From Ischnura elegans (Eukaryota; Arthropoda; Insecta; Odonata; Coenagrionidae): DNA of 64,000 nucleotides. The translations under genes and the position numbers were made by a program. Positions 10,963 to 22,800 of the stretch are shown here, in pieces (positions within the stretch are counted from its first letter, which is position 1; each line of letters opens with the position of its first letter). The stretch is from positions 109,268,917 to 109,332,916 of the forward strand of contig NC_060254.1 of the NCBI RefSeq assembly GCF_921293095.1. The letters run 5' to 3'. Below the pieces are notes generated by a model. That model saw nothing but the letters and a program-made list of their open reading frames with translations, did no database searches and was not told the origin of the DNA.

Positions 10963-13141
10963 CATGAAAAAGGATTTTTCTATATTTATAAAACTTCTAA
11001 AGATTTTCGATATTGTAACACCTTTCGCCCATACAATTAGGAAGAGGCATAACTTCCACTTGTTCGAATTGATTTCTTTTATTTACGTATGGATATAATA
11101 GATATATAGGGATATATACACTTCCATAAACGAGATACAATCGAATATCGAATAGGGTCTACTCTAAATACTCTCAAATTTTGAAGTTAATAGTGCGAGT
11201 TTTAAACAAGTAATATGTCAATAAATTGACACATAATATAATGGGTGTACCTTGTGTAATACTTCCTCAAAATGGGTAATTTAGTTTTAGCTAATATATA
11301 GACACACTATTATTTATGATTTAGTGATGCACTTTTGGGTAAATACTCGTTGTTACAAATGCCCAATCAAAAATTTATTTCATACATGAATTTAGCGAGC
11401 ATTTATGGATCGTCAACTTAATCTACATATCTGTCCCACATCAGGAACTTCTCGAATACCATATCTGTCCCAGATCTGAACTTACCAATGTCAGATGTGA
11501 AATTAGTCAGGAGAACTGCTGAGCAGCTGTTTATCCCAGTAAAAAATATCGGGAAGGAATAGGAATGTTTGAAATGGTGTACGATTGTTTTTTTAATGCG
11601 AACCTCCAGAGGGAAAAATGGCAATATCAGATGAAACATTATGAAAACGAATCGAAATGATATCAACAGTATGGTGTATGAAAAAGGTCAAGCGAAATCG
11701 AATGAAAATAATTAAGCATTCGATTCAAAGCATGAAAAACGTTGAACATGACAGAAGCAAATGGGAGTAAGCAAGGAGATGAGAAAGACGAGAGCAAAGA
11801 AAAATGTTAGCGAGGGTAGGTTGAGGCTTTCACCGGCGTGGCGTTGGGAAAAACAGCGAGAATTCTTGGAGCAGCGGCAAGAAATGAAGGGGCGAGGAAT
11901 GGGAGATGTGTGGAGGAGGGAGGGGGGGGGGGAGCGGAAGCGAAATATAGCGATTCAAGATAGCGGACGAATACAAGAGGACAAATTTGGAGATTCGGGA
12001 GTTGCAGTAGGGATGTCTGGGCAAAAGGGTAACTACTCTGTAATCGCGATCTGAAGGAAACGACTGCTACAAAAATATCAACGAGGTTTCTCCGCGCCGA
12101 CGTCACTCAAAACAAATGCACACTTAACGCCAACGTTTCACGAATATCCTGAATAACTTCAGAAATAACTTCTGCTTGAAATCCTCATATCAGAGAAATA
12201 TTATTAGGCTATATAGCACTCGCATCAATGCAACTATGCATTTCTAATTGCAATTTTCTACATTCTGATTCGACTAAAGCGCGACGTTTAATATTTCAGT
12301 ATGGTATTGAATTGTATAGCATTATTTAAACCATGATTCCATAATTACTAAAAGCTTGGTACGATCAGGTTTCGTAACAGTCATCACTATTACGTCATGA
12401 TCGAAATCAAATAATTTAATTTGGATCATTGCATAATAAAAATGATTAAACCTATGATTAGGTTTTTGCTTGTGTTATTTACTTTGTATGTGCATCAACA
12501 GCTGAGAAGAAAAGATGATTTCGATTTCTTGGAGAAATTAAAAACTGACTTAACTTGAAGAAACCAAGACCGCCACCATTTAATTTGTATTAAATCGACA
12601 AAAGATATTTTTCTCCATCATTGAGAATCCAATAACTTTCCACCAAGTAACGCCAACGCCTTCAGTCCCCTACAGTACGCAAAATGCCATCTAGAAGTAT
12701 TGCTCGCTTTAAGATTTTCGCTCCAAGTGCTTAAGAAAATGAAGTTTTTTGTATATCACTCAGATACACAGGATTATATATATATATGTATATATCGCAG
12801 TCAGCAAAGCACAGACAGTCGGAAAAGCATATAAGTCGATAATGCTGTAACAGTTTCATGAAAATAACGTTTACCTCTCTCCTCGTTGAAGCCTGCTTAG
12901 GAAAAGGCCGAAAGGAACAGTTTGAATGCTCGTACACAAAGCCACTCCGCCCCTCGCCCCAAAAATATCTGCCCACGCGATCCAAAAGAAATAAAACGAT
13001 GAGGCGGTACGATTCCACGAAAGGAAATATGTGTAAGGGGAACGAGAAAATATGGAAATGTCGAATGGAGATGGGAGAGAAAATCAAGAATGAAAGGAGG
13101 GTGAGAGGATTTGTAGTGCGCAGTCAGAGGCTACGAAATTG
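10963..13141. other. no gene recognised
   Basis: AT-rich DNA. A purine-rich patch at about 11760-11945 (including a G-run near 11928) creates open frames on both strands that have no domain signature. A short TA microsatellite lies at about 12775-12795. The open frame at 12858-13277 ends in translated GA repeat and is not credible as a gene. Confidence 0.5.
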
Positions 13142-13142
13142 G

Positions 13143-13173
<31 letters not shown>

Positions 13174-13185
13174 GAGAGAGAGAGG
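13142..13185 (+). repeat. GA microsatellite
   Basis: An interrupted (GA)n tract of about 44 nt, embedded in a purine-rich stretch running from about 13040 to 13255. Confidence 0.95.
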
Positions 13186-15319
13186 AGAAGAATCGTGGAA
13201 ATGGTAAAAAATATGGAAGCGACGAAAAGAAAATCAAAAGAGAGGAGGAGGAGGTTTTCTGTCAGAACGATACATAAACGCTCGTAAATGGAATTCAGAG
13301 GGAGTTTAAAACGGCATCCGTCACTTCTGTGTCGCACAATGACGAGAAGGAAAAGTGGATATTAGATTTAAGCACCCAAACTGATAAGATTACCATTCGT
13401 CGTCGTCATCGTCCGACCTACGGCGCGCAAACACACAAATATCTCATGACTGATTTTATTCCCAAGAAGCGCTTCGTCCTGGAGCAACTCGGGACTGCAT
13501 TTTTTTACTAACTTAAATCCAGCTTCACGTTTTTACAATTTACGGCTCACTTCATTGCCGTCATTCAAATACTACAAATACCTTAATCACATCGCATCGC
13601 TTGGATAATTAACAACCATTCATCTTTTCGAAATTAAGGAAAAGGCAAGTATAAATACCACCGCAGAAATATACATCGAACAATTATTTACATGAATGAA
13701 TGAATGATGAAACGCGAAAGAATCCATGCCAATTGTCATATGGCAAAAAAATAATGTCGTAAGCAGAGAGTCGTTTCGTAAATTAATACGCTCTCTTGAA
13801 AAGATGGGGAAGCTACTAGATTGCACCCAGGGTCATAGGATGGAAAGTATAGCCGGAAACTTGGAACTCAAACCATCGAAATAACAGGAATGAACAGTGT
13901 TTGCAAAGCGAGGAGATATAATTGACAATACTTGACGAGAGATTTAAATTCAGAGACGAAGGGGAATGAGGAGTGATGATGGATGAGAAAGAGTTGAAGA
14001 AAGAGAGTGTTACCATGGAGAATAGTGCAAGGAGAGGAAAGAAAGGAGAAGGGATGGAATGAATTAATTACGCCATGGTAAACAAAACCACGGAAGGAGA
14101 GCTCTCCCCCGACCGACTCGAGGGATGGGGTCGGAGAAAGCAGCTATTTAATTACTGATACAAAGCCGCGGGCACTCCGATATAAACTAAATATTTAAAG
14201 CAGAGAAAGGAATGCCAGTCGCCCCACCTAGGCACTTTAACCTTGAATAAACTTTGGAGAGCGGGACGACGATGGCGGGAAACGATTTTATGAACGCTAA
14301 TATGGAAATGGAGTTGGCCTTTGAATCAGGGTGGCCACCCACTCGGGAAGATTCCACGAGCAAAATGCAGGAGGGAAATTTATGGGTTTCCCCCGCGAGA
14401 AAGTGACCGGCAACATTTGCTCATTTGCTCTACATAATTCCCGATATTTTCTCGTGACGAATAACACGCAGTGACGAGTCTTAGGTATAATTTGAGGGAT
14501 TGAGAATACCCAAGACAATTTCAGATGAAAATGTACAATGTTTATCAATTAAATTGACCCCTTCATGTTCCCGAGAAAGCAGACGAGAATGCTACGTTAC
14601 TTTCCATTCACCGCTTTGCGTTCCAAAACTTCATTGAAATAGTCACCTGCTTAAGAAAGAGTTGATGACGCTGACAGAGAATCGAATTCGTTCCCTCCAA
14701 AGGAGTGGGAGAGCTTTCGATAAGTAGCACCTATTTCTGATTAATATTAACTAAGGTAAAGGTTTATGAAGTAAAAATATTGATGTCAACGCGAATTGAC
14801 AAACACCATGCATAATGCTGTGCATTATAAAGGAAGGTATATTGCCAAAAATCCATGCTGTTGGACACCCAGATTTATACTGCCAATTACTCGAAATAAT
14901 TGTCCTGCCGTGCTTGAAAATGCCACATCTAAGCTAACTATTCCATTGAAATACTGAGTCAACAGATAACACAGGCCAACAATGAAAAAACGTTTTTACT
15001 GAAAATACCTTTTTCTTATGTTTTTAAAGTTGCTGAATCCAAATATGATGGTTTTAAAGTTGTATCACCCACCATTTATTCACATTTTACAGTTAAATTT
15101 ATGAAACCAAGCAATATTTTTAGAATTTAACAGCTCTTTTATAGTTATAATAAAATTGAAAAAGTAGGTCTAATGAACGAGGATAATGGGGGATTACTGT
15201 TGGTACTTCCCCGAGAAGTTCAGCAAGCGATTCATCGCAGAAAAAGCTACACAAGAAGCTTCAAGGAAAAAAGGGAAAGGAAATGTAGACTAATCCAGTT
15301 GACAAGTGAACCCTGTATT
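13186..15319. other. no gene recognised
   Basis: Mixed AT-rich and purine-rich DNA. Open frames of 60-83 codons show no conserved motif. No repeat ends or RNA gene signatures were found. Confidence 0.5.
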
Positions 15320-15390
15320 ATCACGCTGTAGTAAATACAAACAATTTTATCACGATGTAGTGAACAGTAAATACAAACAATTTTATGATG
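15320..15390 (+). repeat. short tandem duplication, ~36-bp unit
   Basis: The 21-mer beginning agtaaatacaaacaatttta occurs at 15330-15350 and again at 15366-15386. Each is preceded by a related tcacg[ca]tgta block, giving a unit of about 36 bp. Confidence 0.85.
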
Positions 15391-18300
15391 TAACACAGTG
15401 TTTCATTGATTTCCCTGTATACCGTATAGGGGTATTAGACTAAATATTAAATACATATTGCTTGGAAACTATGGGCGATACAAAAATACTAGGGCCAGAT
15501 TTGGATTCGGCACATCAAAATCTATAAAGATCAGCTATTAAAATAAAAAAAGTTTTCGAACAAAATTTTTTGTTGGCCTGTGTTATTATTTAAGCCCCAT
15601 TTTTCATCAGCATTAGATGGGATGGAGGTTGAAGAGGGAAGAGGAACAACAAGGCAGTAGACATCTAGGGTGGACGAGAAGAGGAAATTTCTACTGTATA
15701 TGAAAGAGGACGGGCACCAGACGGTCTGCATTGAGCAAGAGCTAAGCGGGAAGGGAACGCGAAAAACAGGGTCGCAAAGAGGAATGCAAGTTTAAGATGT
15801 AAGGGAGATGAAGATAGGATTTGCAGACACGATGAAAGGGCATAGGCCTTATTGTGAATGGAAAAGGCGAGCTCAATTTGGGGACAGGCGAGGTGACTCG
15901 TAAAACCATACGTTTTCTGCATGCAAACCCACCGTAACAGATAGAATACCGTTAAAAACACTTCTTTCAAATTTTAATTCAGATCGGAAACTTTAACCTA
16001 AATATTCATAGCGAGATAATGGAAAAATGTGAGCGTAATAAGGCAAAACTCTGGACTTTGATTTGTGTAAGTGAGAGTGCAAGTAAGGGTGGCTGGCCAC
16101 CGAAGCATGTGGCATGACGCATAACGAGAAGCAGGCGGAATGAAAACGCGGGGAGGAAGAGAGCAGAATGGATCTCAATCGATAAGCACTCAAGCAAAAT
16201 AAAAACTACTTTCATTTCGAGCACCAGAGCCTCTGAGGAGGATATGAAAAAATACAGAGTGATTGTGCGGCGTTTTAGAGTCGAATGCTTTCATTCTCAC
16301 TCCTCCCTGCACCCCTCTGCAAACCCCCTCTGCACCCCCCCCCCCCAACCAACCCCTCTCTCTTTACCTCGAATTGCTTTATGAATTTAATGAAAGACCT
16401 TGATTTATGCAAACGCAGGTGGAGGGTTTGAAAAAAAACTGTTACAGGTCTTTCTGATGGAGTTGTGGATGAAAGAAGAGATGGTCCCCGGAAAATGAAA
16501 AAATGCACCACAGGTATAATGGAGGATGCAAAGACGTAAATTAGACATCGGCGATAAAGAATGTTCAATATCGGTATATTATAACTCTTTAAGCTTGTTA
16601 ATTTGCGATTATGAAAGCTAATTTCAGTAAAATATCTGTTGTCTCGAGAAAATACCACAATGAAATAACGGGATGTATCACTCGATAAAAAATTACCTCT
16701 CCATAAATATCATGGCTATATTCGATGATATACGATGAAATATCGTTATGTTCATAGTGATATATATTGTGATATTTGAATGAGGCTCAATAATTTGATT
16801 TTTGCTCTGGAGCTTTATGTCACGATTTTTTTATCGGACAAACATACATCAGCAACTGTCAAAACTAAATATCGGGTTGCCGATAAATTAAAAATGATAT
16901 TTTCAAATATTTCGATTTCAGGCCTAATTTAAACTGTCCCTTTGCGGAAGGCGGGAAGAAAAAGAAAGAAAAAAAGTATTTATACGATTAAGGCTAGTAA
17001 GATAAAGGAAAGTAATTTCGTGAAGAGTCGATGGCTATATATACATGCTGGATGAAAGAGGAAATTAATCAAGAAAGAATACATGGAAAGTCGGTGTGAT
17101 GTTTCTTGTGCGAACGGCGCGCTCAGTCATTCGCCTTACTTTCCCAGCTTCCTCCTCGAAAACAATGCAAGGAATCTTATTTGGCGGGAGAGCGGCTTCG
17201 TCTATGGGAGGATAACGCACTTAATGAGGTACAAGGCACGAGATAACAGCTAAATTAGCTCCAAAATCCCCCTCACCCCATCCCCTTTCGGAACGAGAAA
17301 AAGATGCCGAAATATACGGCGCGCAGTGAGAGCATTCTTACCCGTTTAAGCCGAAACCTTTATCCTCAATCTCATTTCGCATCCAACATTCCCCGACACT
17401 TCTATACGACCAATCCCCCTCGCCCCCCCCCCCCCAATACGAACCAACTTCCTCGCCTCTCGCAACTCATACACGGCGCTAAAACCCCTGACACAACTAC
17501 GACTACACACTCCACTATCTCATTCCGATGCCGACGCCGCCACGCTGGGAAAAAAAATTAGAAAACAGAAAAAGTGCAGAAAAAAGACGCGGCGAAATGT
17601 TTGTTTCCTCGACGCCGTCTGGGGTCGAATCAGGCGAATGAAGCGAGTCTTGTGCGGACACACGTAAAAAAAAGAAGAAAGGAGAAAAGAAGGGGAGGCG
17701 GATAAAAGGGAGGGGGCGCGAAGGGATATTGTCGTGAATTATGCAGCGAGATGGAAATGTGTTGTGCAGGCAGGAAAAAAATTATAATAAAAGTCTTGAG
17801 CGAAAAGAAAAGATAGGAAGAGGAGGGATAGAGTAAAAGAGAGATGAATAGAGAGAGAGAAAGTAGTGAGGCCGTTTGCAGTAAACGGGTTCAAAGAGGG
17901 AGCCTTGGAGTACCACGCAGAGGAGGATGACCGAGACGAGTGCACGTACCTTGTAGGTATGTACACACACACACACACTCACATACACAGGGGAGAGAGA
18001 AATGGCTTGTGAGCAGTTTAATGAAAGGGAGGGCGCAATATATGCACGGGAGGCAAAGAGTACCTCGGGAGTGTGGTGCATTAACTCGGGCATTTTGGGT
18101 CACTCAAGAACGACCAAACGTAGGTAAGCAGCACGCAGGAAAATCCAACATTCGCATCTAGGGAATAAAATAAGCGAGCAGGACACGCGAAAGATAAATG
18201 AATCAAGGGAACGAGATTTTCTGAACTAACTAATGGAAAGGGCTCAGTAAAATAAGAATACAACGGTCACATGATAAGTACAATCCAAGTGTAGAATGCC

Positions 18301-21300
18301 TTTTTCAAATAAACCCTGCGAGTGTAACACAAAAACAGGAGTCAAGGACTGCAACGGATGCAGAAGGCGGCTGGATTTCTCAAAGCCAAGGAAGTAATCA
18401 TTCATTTATTTTGTTGTAATTTTTTACAATTACTTAATTATTTACTTAGGGCCGCTATTTTCTTAACACGATGAGGCTTACATTTTCCGTTGATATTTTT
18501 TTGCCTTGACATTGAGAAAAATATCTTCAAACGCCATCAACTTTCTCAGGTTCGTACACCCTTGTTAGAGTTAACCTTTCAACCATCAGATGCAGCAGAT
18601 GTAAAGACTTTTTGATGAAATAGCATTAAGTTCACTGAAATGGTTCTAAAAAAAACCATACTCTATCTATAGCTGAAATCGTCGCTTAAAAGTTTTCAAA
18701 ATGAAATAATCAAGAAATTATGAATTGTACAACAAGTTAGTTTCGATAACAATCACCCACTTCAATGAAATAAATAGCTGAATCAAAATCAATTCTCTCA
18801 TTAGAATATCTCACAATCAGTCAAAGGGAAATTCTATTTTTTCTCGTTAACTCTGAAAAAGAATAGTTTTAGAAGAATGAATGGGATTCCTGCACACTTA
18901 TTCAAATATTTGCGGATAACCTTTACAACGGGCACATCATAACAAGAGAAGTAGGACAGAAATACTTCGCTTTTGTAGGATATTTTTATGTAAGATCTTT
19001 CCCTTTGATCAATGAATTCACATTTTGTAATACAATAACAGTATTTGCTTCAGCTTTCGAAGGAATTCTGGGCGAAAACGCTAATGATTGCAATTAAGCT
19101 CTGATTCTCCATCATTTTTCGAAGTCCTCCGCTTATACTCTTCCCTTTCTTTTATTCGGAGAGTATTCGGAGTCTTTCCCTACTCATTTGGATTTGCAAA
19201 GCACTCACGCGGAAAATTCGAAGGGAAAAATAGTTTCCAGACTTCCAGACGTTCACCGGAGTTAAAATGAAAGCATTCATTGGCACGAGAATGCCGGCCT
19301 CGATGAAAGTAAAGGCAATGATCGCGCGGAGGAAATCGAAAGCAAGTATTGTCAACGCGGAGCGTGCAACGCAGGGAAGAAAAAACAGGAAGGAATGGGC
19401 GACGGACTTTCCGATTGCTTCCGTGGGTTATTGGACAAACTTCGAACGCAAGAACTTCGACGAGAGTTACTGAATCGAAGGAGTTCATTGGCAATTGAAA
19501 GGATCTCGAAACACTCGAGGAGTGACGCGCAGTCTCATTACAATGGTGCGAAGTTGACAGCTCACAGAAGATTTCGGACTCGGTAGAGGATCAACAACTC
19601 ATTTACATGTTTCTTGAAATTTTTCAGTTTTCATGAGCAAAATAGGAACTCTATCTTCAGACCTATCACGGATTCATTGGGAATGAAAAGCCATTTTTTT
19701 TCTTTATTCTCTATTTCCGATGAGAGAATTTCTTTGGGTTGGTATTTATTGTGTAATCAACTAAAATATTTCGTTTTTCAGAAATTAGGGTCATTCGTAA
19801 TTAATATTTTTCCATGATATTAAACACTTCGAATGCAAAAAAATTATTAACAGCAAATCAGAAAAACTTGTACGAAAGTGTATTTTATAGGTATTTCTTC
19901 TCAGTACCTAGCTATTCTCCAGATCGATAGAATGCATTAGAACCATGGTAGAACTAAACCGACGATAAGAATATTTCCTAATTCGATACGACAAACTGTA
20001 ATCGAGAAAGGCGTTACATTCTACACAGAATTTCCTCTTTCATTCCCAAATTTCATAGTGGGACGACTGAAATCTCAACTATGAACCTTAATTTACTATA
20101 AATTTAAAATAGAGTTACAATTATTGGCATATCAAATCGTCAAAACCATCGTTGAACTCCACTTCGCTCCAACTAATTCCATGGCTCACCGCGCATTGCG
20201 AACGTTATTTAGATTTCTGACTTGTATGTTGGCCGAAGTTTAATAACAGGTCTGAGAAGCCCGGAAAACGCCCTTAACTCACGCGTTAGAGGCAACACTA
20301 AAATCGCAAGCCGGAGTAGAGTAAATTCTGTTCCACGTTGACCACGAGTGATCCATGCCCACGAGTTCACGACGAGGGGATCTACGTATTTTTCCATCGC
20401 GAGTGGCTCGCATTAATAACGTTGCGTTGAGATTGAAAACGTCCTGTGAGCACTCACTCCACATTACAGTCAACAAGAGAGTTTGCATAGCAGTGCAGCG
20501 TAAACACGGGAAATGAATCCGCGTCGCGTTGCCAGGGAGTTCGGGTAATGAGATCGTACCGTAATTACTGTGTCTAATAATTCTCCACGATGAACGCGGA
20601 CTATTACTTTTGTTCGGGGTAGCGGCTACGCGTAAATATTGTTTTACAGATTCTTATTTCAACTCCAACCGGAAATCCAGATCGCTAATCAAAATACCTC
20701 GACTGAGTAGCAGCATTATTAAAAGCATCTCATGCCTTTCTCCAAAGTGGCAAGTGAATATAATTTATGACATCAACAAACATCAAATGGAAATTACAGA
20801 TTAACCATCCTCTAATATCACCATTCAATATCAAACGGCTCTGTTCGCTGATTATAATTACTCGCTATAACCACCACAGCGTATTTCCTTTGAAGAGCAC
20901 ATCTCGCTGGTTGAAATGCCGTACATTAATTTCAAACTACATTCACGAAAAACCTTCCGTTGAGATTTCTATTTCAATAGAAATACAACGAGTGTACTTT
21001 GCGTAAACAAATTATTTTTGCCTATTTCGCGGCGCAAGAGAGGTATATCAATATCCGATTACCGTGATGCAGTACTCTTGATATTACCGTAGAAGTGATT
21101 CAAAACCCTATCGTCATCGCGATATGCTTATAACATATTTCCTCCTGCATCCATGCATCAATCCGAAACGAGCCTTTTCCGTGGATCTAATCCATCTCTC
21201 TGGAGAGCTTAATCGCACCAATTACAGACATATGAACTGATCAATGGCAAAGCACTTGCCAACTACTTTTTACGTTCCTCTCCAGCCATAACAATTCAAC

Positions 21301-21880
21301 AACAATAACAGCATTGCGAAATGAGAATTTAGTACATCATAAGAGGTCCTCAATACAAAATCTATTCATAGTAAGCTTTGGAGCTGTTATACAACCGAAC
21401 TTTAATAACAACTTCAACTTAACTTAAGCTAGTACTTGAGTATGATCTGACGGTCGAAAAGCGTCGTACTTTGTAAAATAAATTAGTGGAGAATTGCCAT
21501 CTCTCTTTCTTTCATTAAATTAGCTCTTCAAAATATGTGTGTTACGTTAATTTCCGAGAGATCGTATGTTATTACCGGCGCAATACTCATTAATACCACT
21601 GTAAAATACCCAGATATTTATAAGCAGCGTAATGAGCAAGGTACTGAGCCGGGGTAATTAACCGAAATTCATTAATATTAGTAATATATCAAAACCTTGT
21701 GCGATGACCATAACCTGATAGGGGTCTATCGCATGACATGCATTATAAAACACATAATAGGGACATGTAAGTGTAAAATATTACAATAAAATGGCAATTC
21801 CCAAGTTAGCATTACCAATTGAGAGTTCAATAAGTCGCAAGGATGAATCACATCCACTAATATCGCGTTCGTTTCCATCA
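15391..21880. other. no gene recognised; simple-sequence tracts
   Basis: Long non-coding stretch. It holds C homopolymers of 12 nt (16335-16346) and 13 nt (17423-17435), a CA tract at 17963-17978 and purine-rich plus-strand tracts at about 17640-17860. The open frames at 15665-16224, 16275-16658, 17739-18103 and 19152-19494 are low-complexity shadows of these tracts or lack motifs. I see no exon with credible splice borders and no RNA gene. Confidence 0.5.
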
Positions 21881-21884
21881 CTTC

Positions 21885-22080
21885 GTTTACTCCACGAGGG
21901 AGTTCGCCGACTCCAATGCTCTTGTGGGAAAGCATTCATAGGACAGACCGGGAGATCTATTAAAACGAGGAAGAGAGAACATGAACGCGCCACAGAAAAG
22001 AAGCAGTTCCGCTGTCTCGGAGTACGTATGGTCAGAACCTAGCCACGCAGTGGACTTCGAGAAGCCTAAGGTCATCTGAC
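21885..22080 (+). pseudogene. Penelope-like element GIY-YIG endonuclease remnant
   Basis: The plus frame reads GVRRLQCSCGKAFIGQTGRS followed by IKTRKREHERAT. This matches the PLE GIY-YIG domain pattern 'GVY.L.CSCG..YIGQTGRSI.TR..EHERA', with the catalytic GVY and YIG tyrosines changed (GVR, FIG). Near 22005 the frame shifts, and the next frame continues with SAVSEYVWSEPSHAVDFEKP, the usual C-terminal continuation of this lineage. The element is 5'-truncated: only about 65 codons of the endonuclease remain and no reverse transcriptase precedes it. It is clearly inactive. It is a different PLE lineage from the one at 28301-29077, judging by the zinc-knuckle region. Confidence 0.82.
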
Positions 22081-22283
22081 TTGCAAAAAATATTGGGGGG
22101 GGCCCAAACCGGGGATCTTGCCCAGCGAAATTTTATAAGTAGTGAGTTTTAAGTATTTTAAGCATTTTATAAGAGTCATAAGGTCAACATTAGAACCCTG
22201 ATAACTCGAATCTCGATATCTGGACACTCCGCGAAAAATCGGCAAGCCTGACACATTTGTACTTCACACCCATAACGAATTTT

Positions 22284-22625
22284 TTAGGGGGCTCGGGCTG
22301 ACCCATATCTCAAAATTGCTACACTTCTCCAATTTTCAATCAGCACGCTTCCTAAATATCTTCTCAATAGCTCTATATTTCCCCTATCCATCATAAAATT
22401 CACATATTTGCCATCATTTACTCCTATAAATTTCGTTTTCGCAGCATTTACTTTCATTCCTTCCTCTAATATGTTTATCATTCCTTGAATAACCCAGTTG
22501 CCATCGGCAAGGATCACTATGGCATCGACAAACTTAATACGTTTTATCTCTCGTCCTCCAATACCTGTTACATTTTCACTTTTCATGTTTTTACTCACCC
22601 TCAGGCGCCATGGAGTCGGCGCCAC
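22284..22625 (-). pseudogene. LINE reverse transcriptase remnant, active-site region
   Basis: The 113-codon minus-strand frame contains GGREIKRIKFVDAIVILADG, aligning with the reverse transcriptase palm motif 'GG..I..IRFADD.A.LA'. Here the FADD catalytic box has become FVDA. It continues with MKVNAAKTKFIGV (usual 'GMK.N..KTK.M.V') and LLRRYLGSVL (usual '...F.YLG..I'). The remaining ~100 residues match the same lineage as the RT at 30190-31110. Loss of one catalytic Asp and truncation at both ends make it a pseudogene. The downstream part (22060-22285) is non-coding and may include its tail. Confidence 0.72.
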
Positions 22626-22684
22626 CGCCTGTGATTAAACCGCTGTCTCGGAACATGATCTCAAATTTCCACAGTGGAGGATGA

Positions 22685-22800
22685 CGCCTCGGTAGCTTAA
22701 CTAAAGCACTATGTAAACTAACTGCCTAAAGCACTCGACTGGACATCAGGATATCCGGGTTCAAATCCCGATCTCGCCGGATGCTCAGGAAAACTCGTGA
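22685..22800 (+). mobile_element. tRNA-derived SINE head
   Basis: An A-box-like sequence (ggtagcttaactaaagc, about 22691) is followed about 65 nt later by a B-box, ccgggttcaaatcccg (about 22758). This is the internal RNA polymerase III promoter layout of tRNA genes and tRNA-derived SINEs. The spacing is stretched by an internal partial duplication (the words taactaaagcact and actgcctaaagcact repeat), the cloverleaf is not maintained, and sequence continues beyond the tRNA-like part. A SINE is therefore more likely than a tRNA gene. The 3' end is not defined. Confidence 0.6.

Noticed and set aside
13130..13260. CRISPR-like or coiled-coil coding repeat
   Set aside because: It is a GA microsatellite; there are no spacers and the coding frame is only translated simple sequence.
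22685..22800. True tRNA gene on the plus strand
   Set aside because: A-box to B-box spacing is stretched by an internal duplication and no cloverleaf forms.
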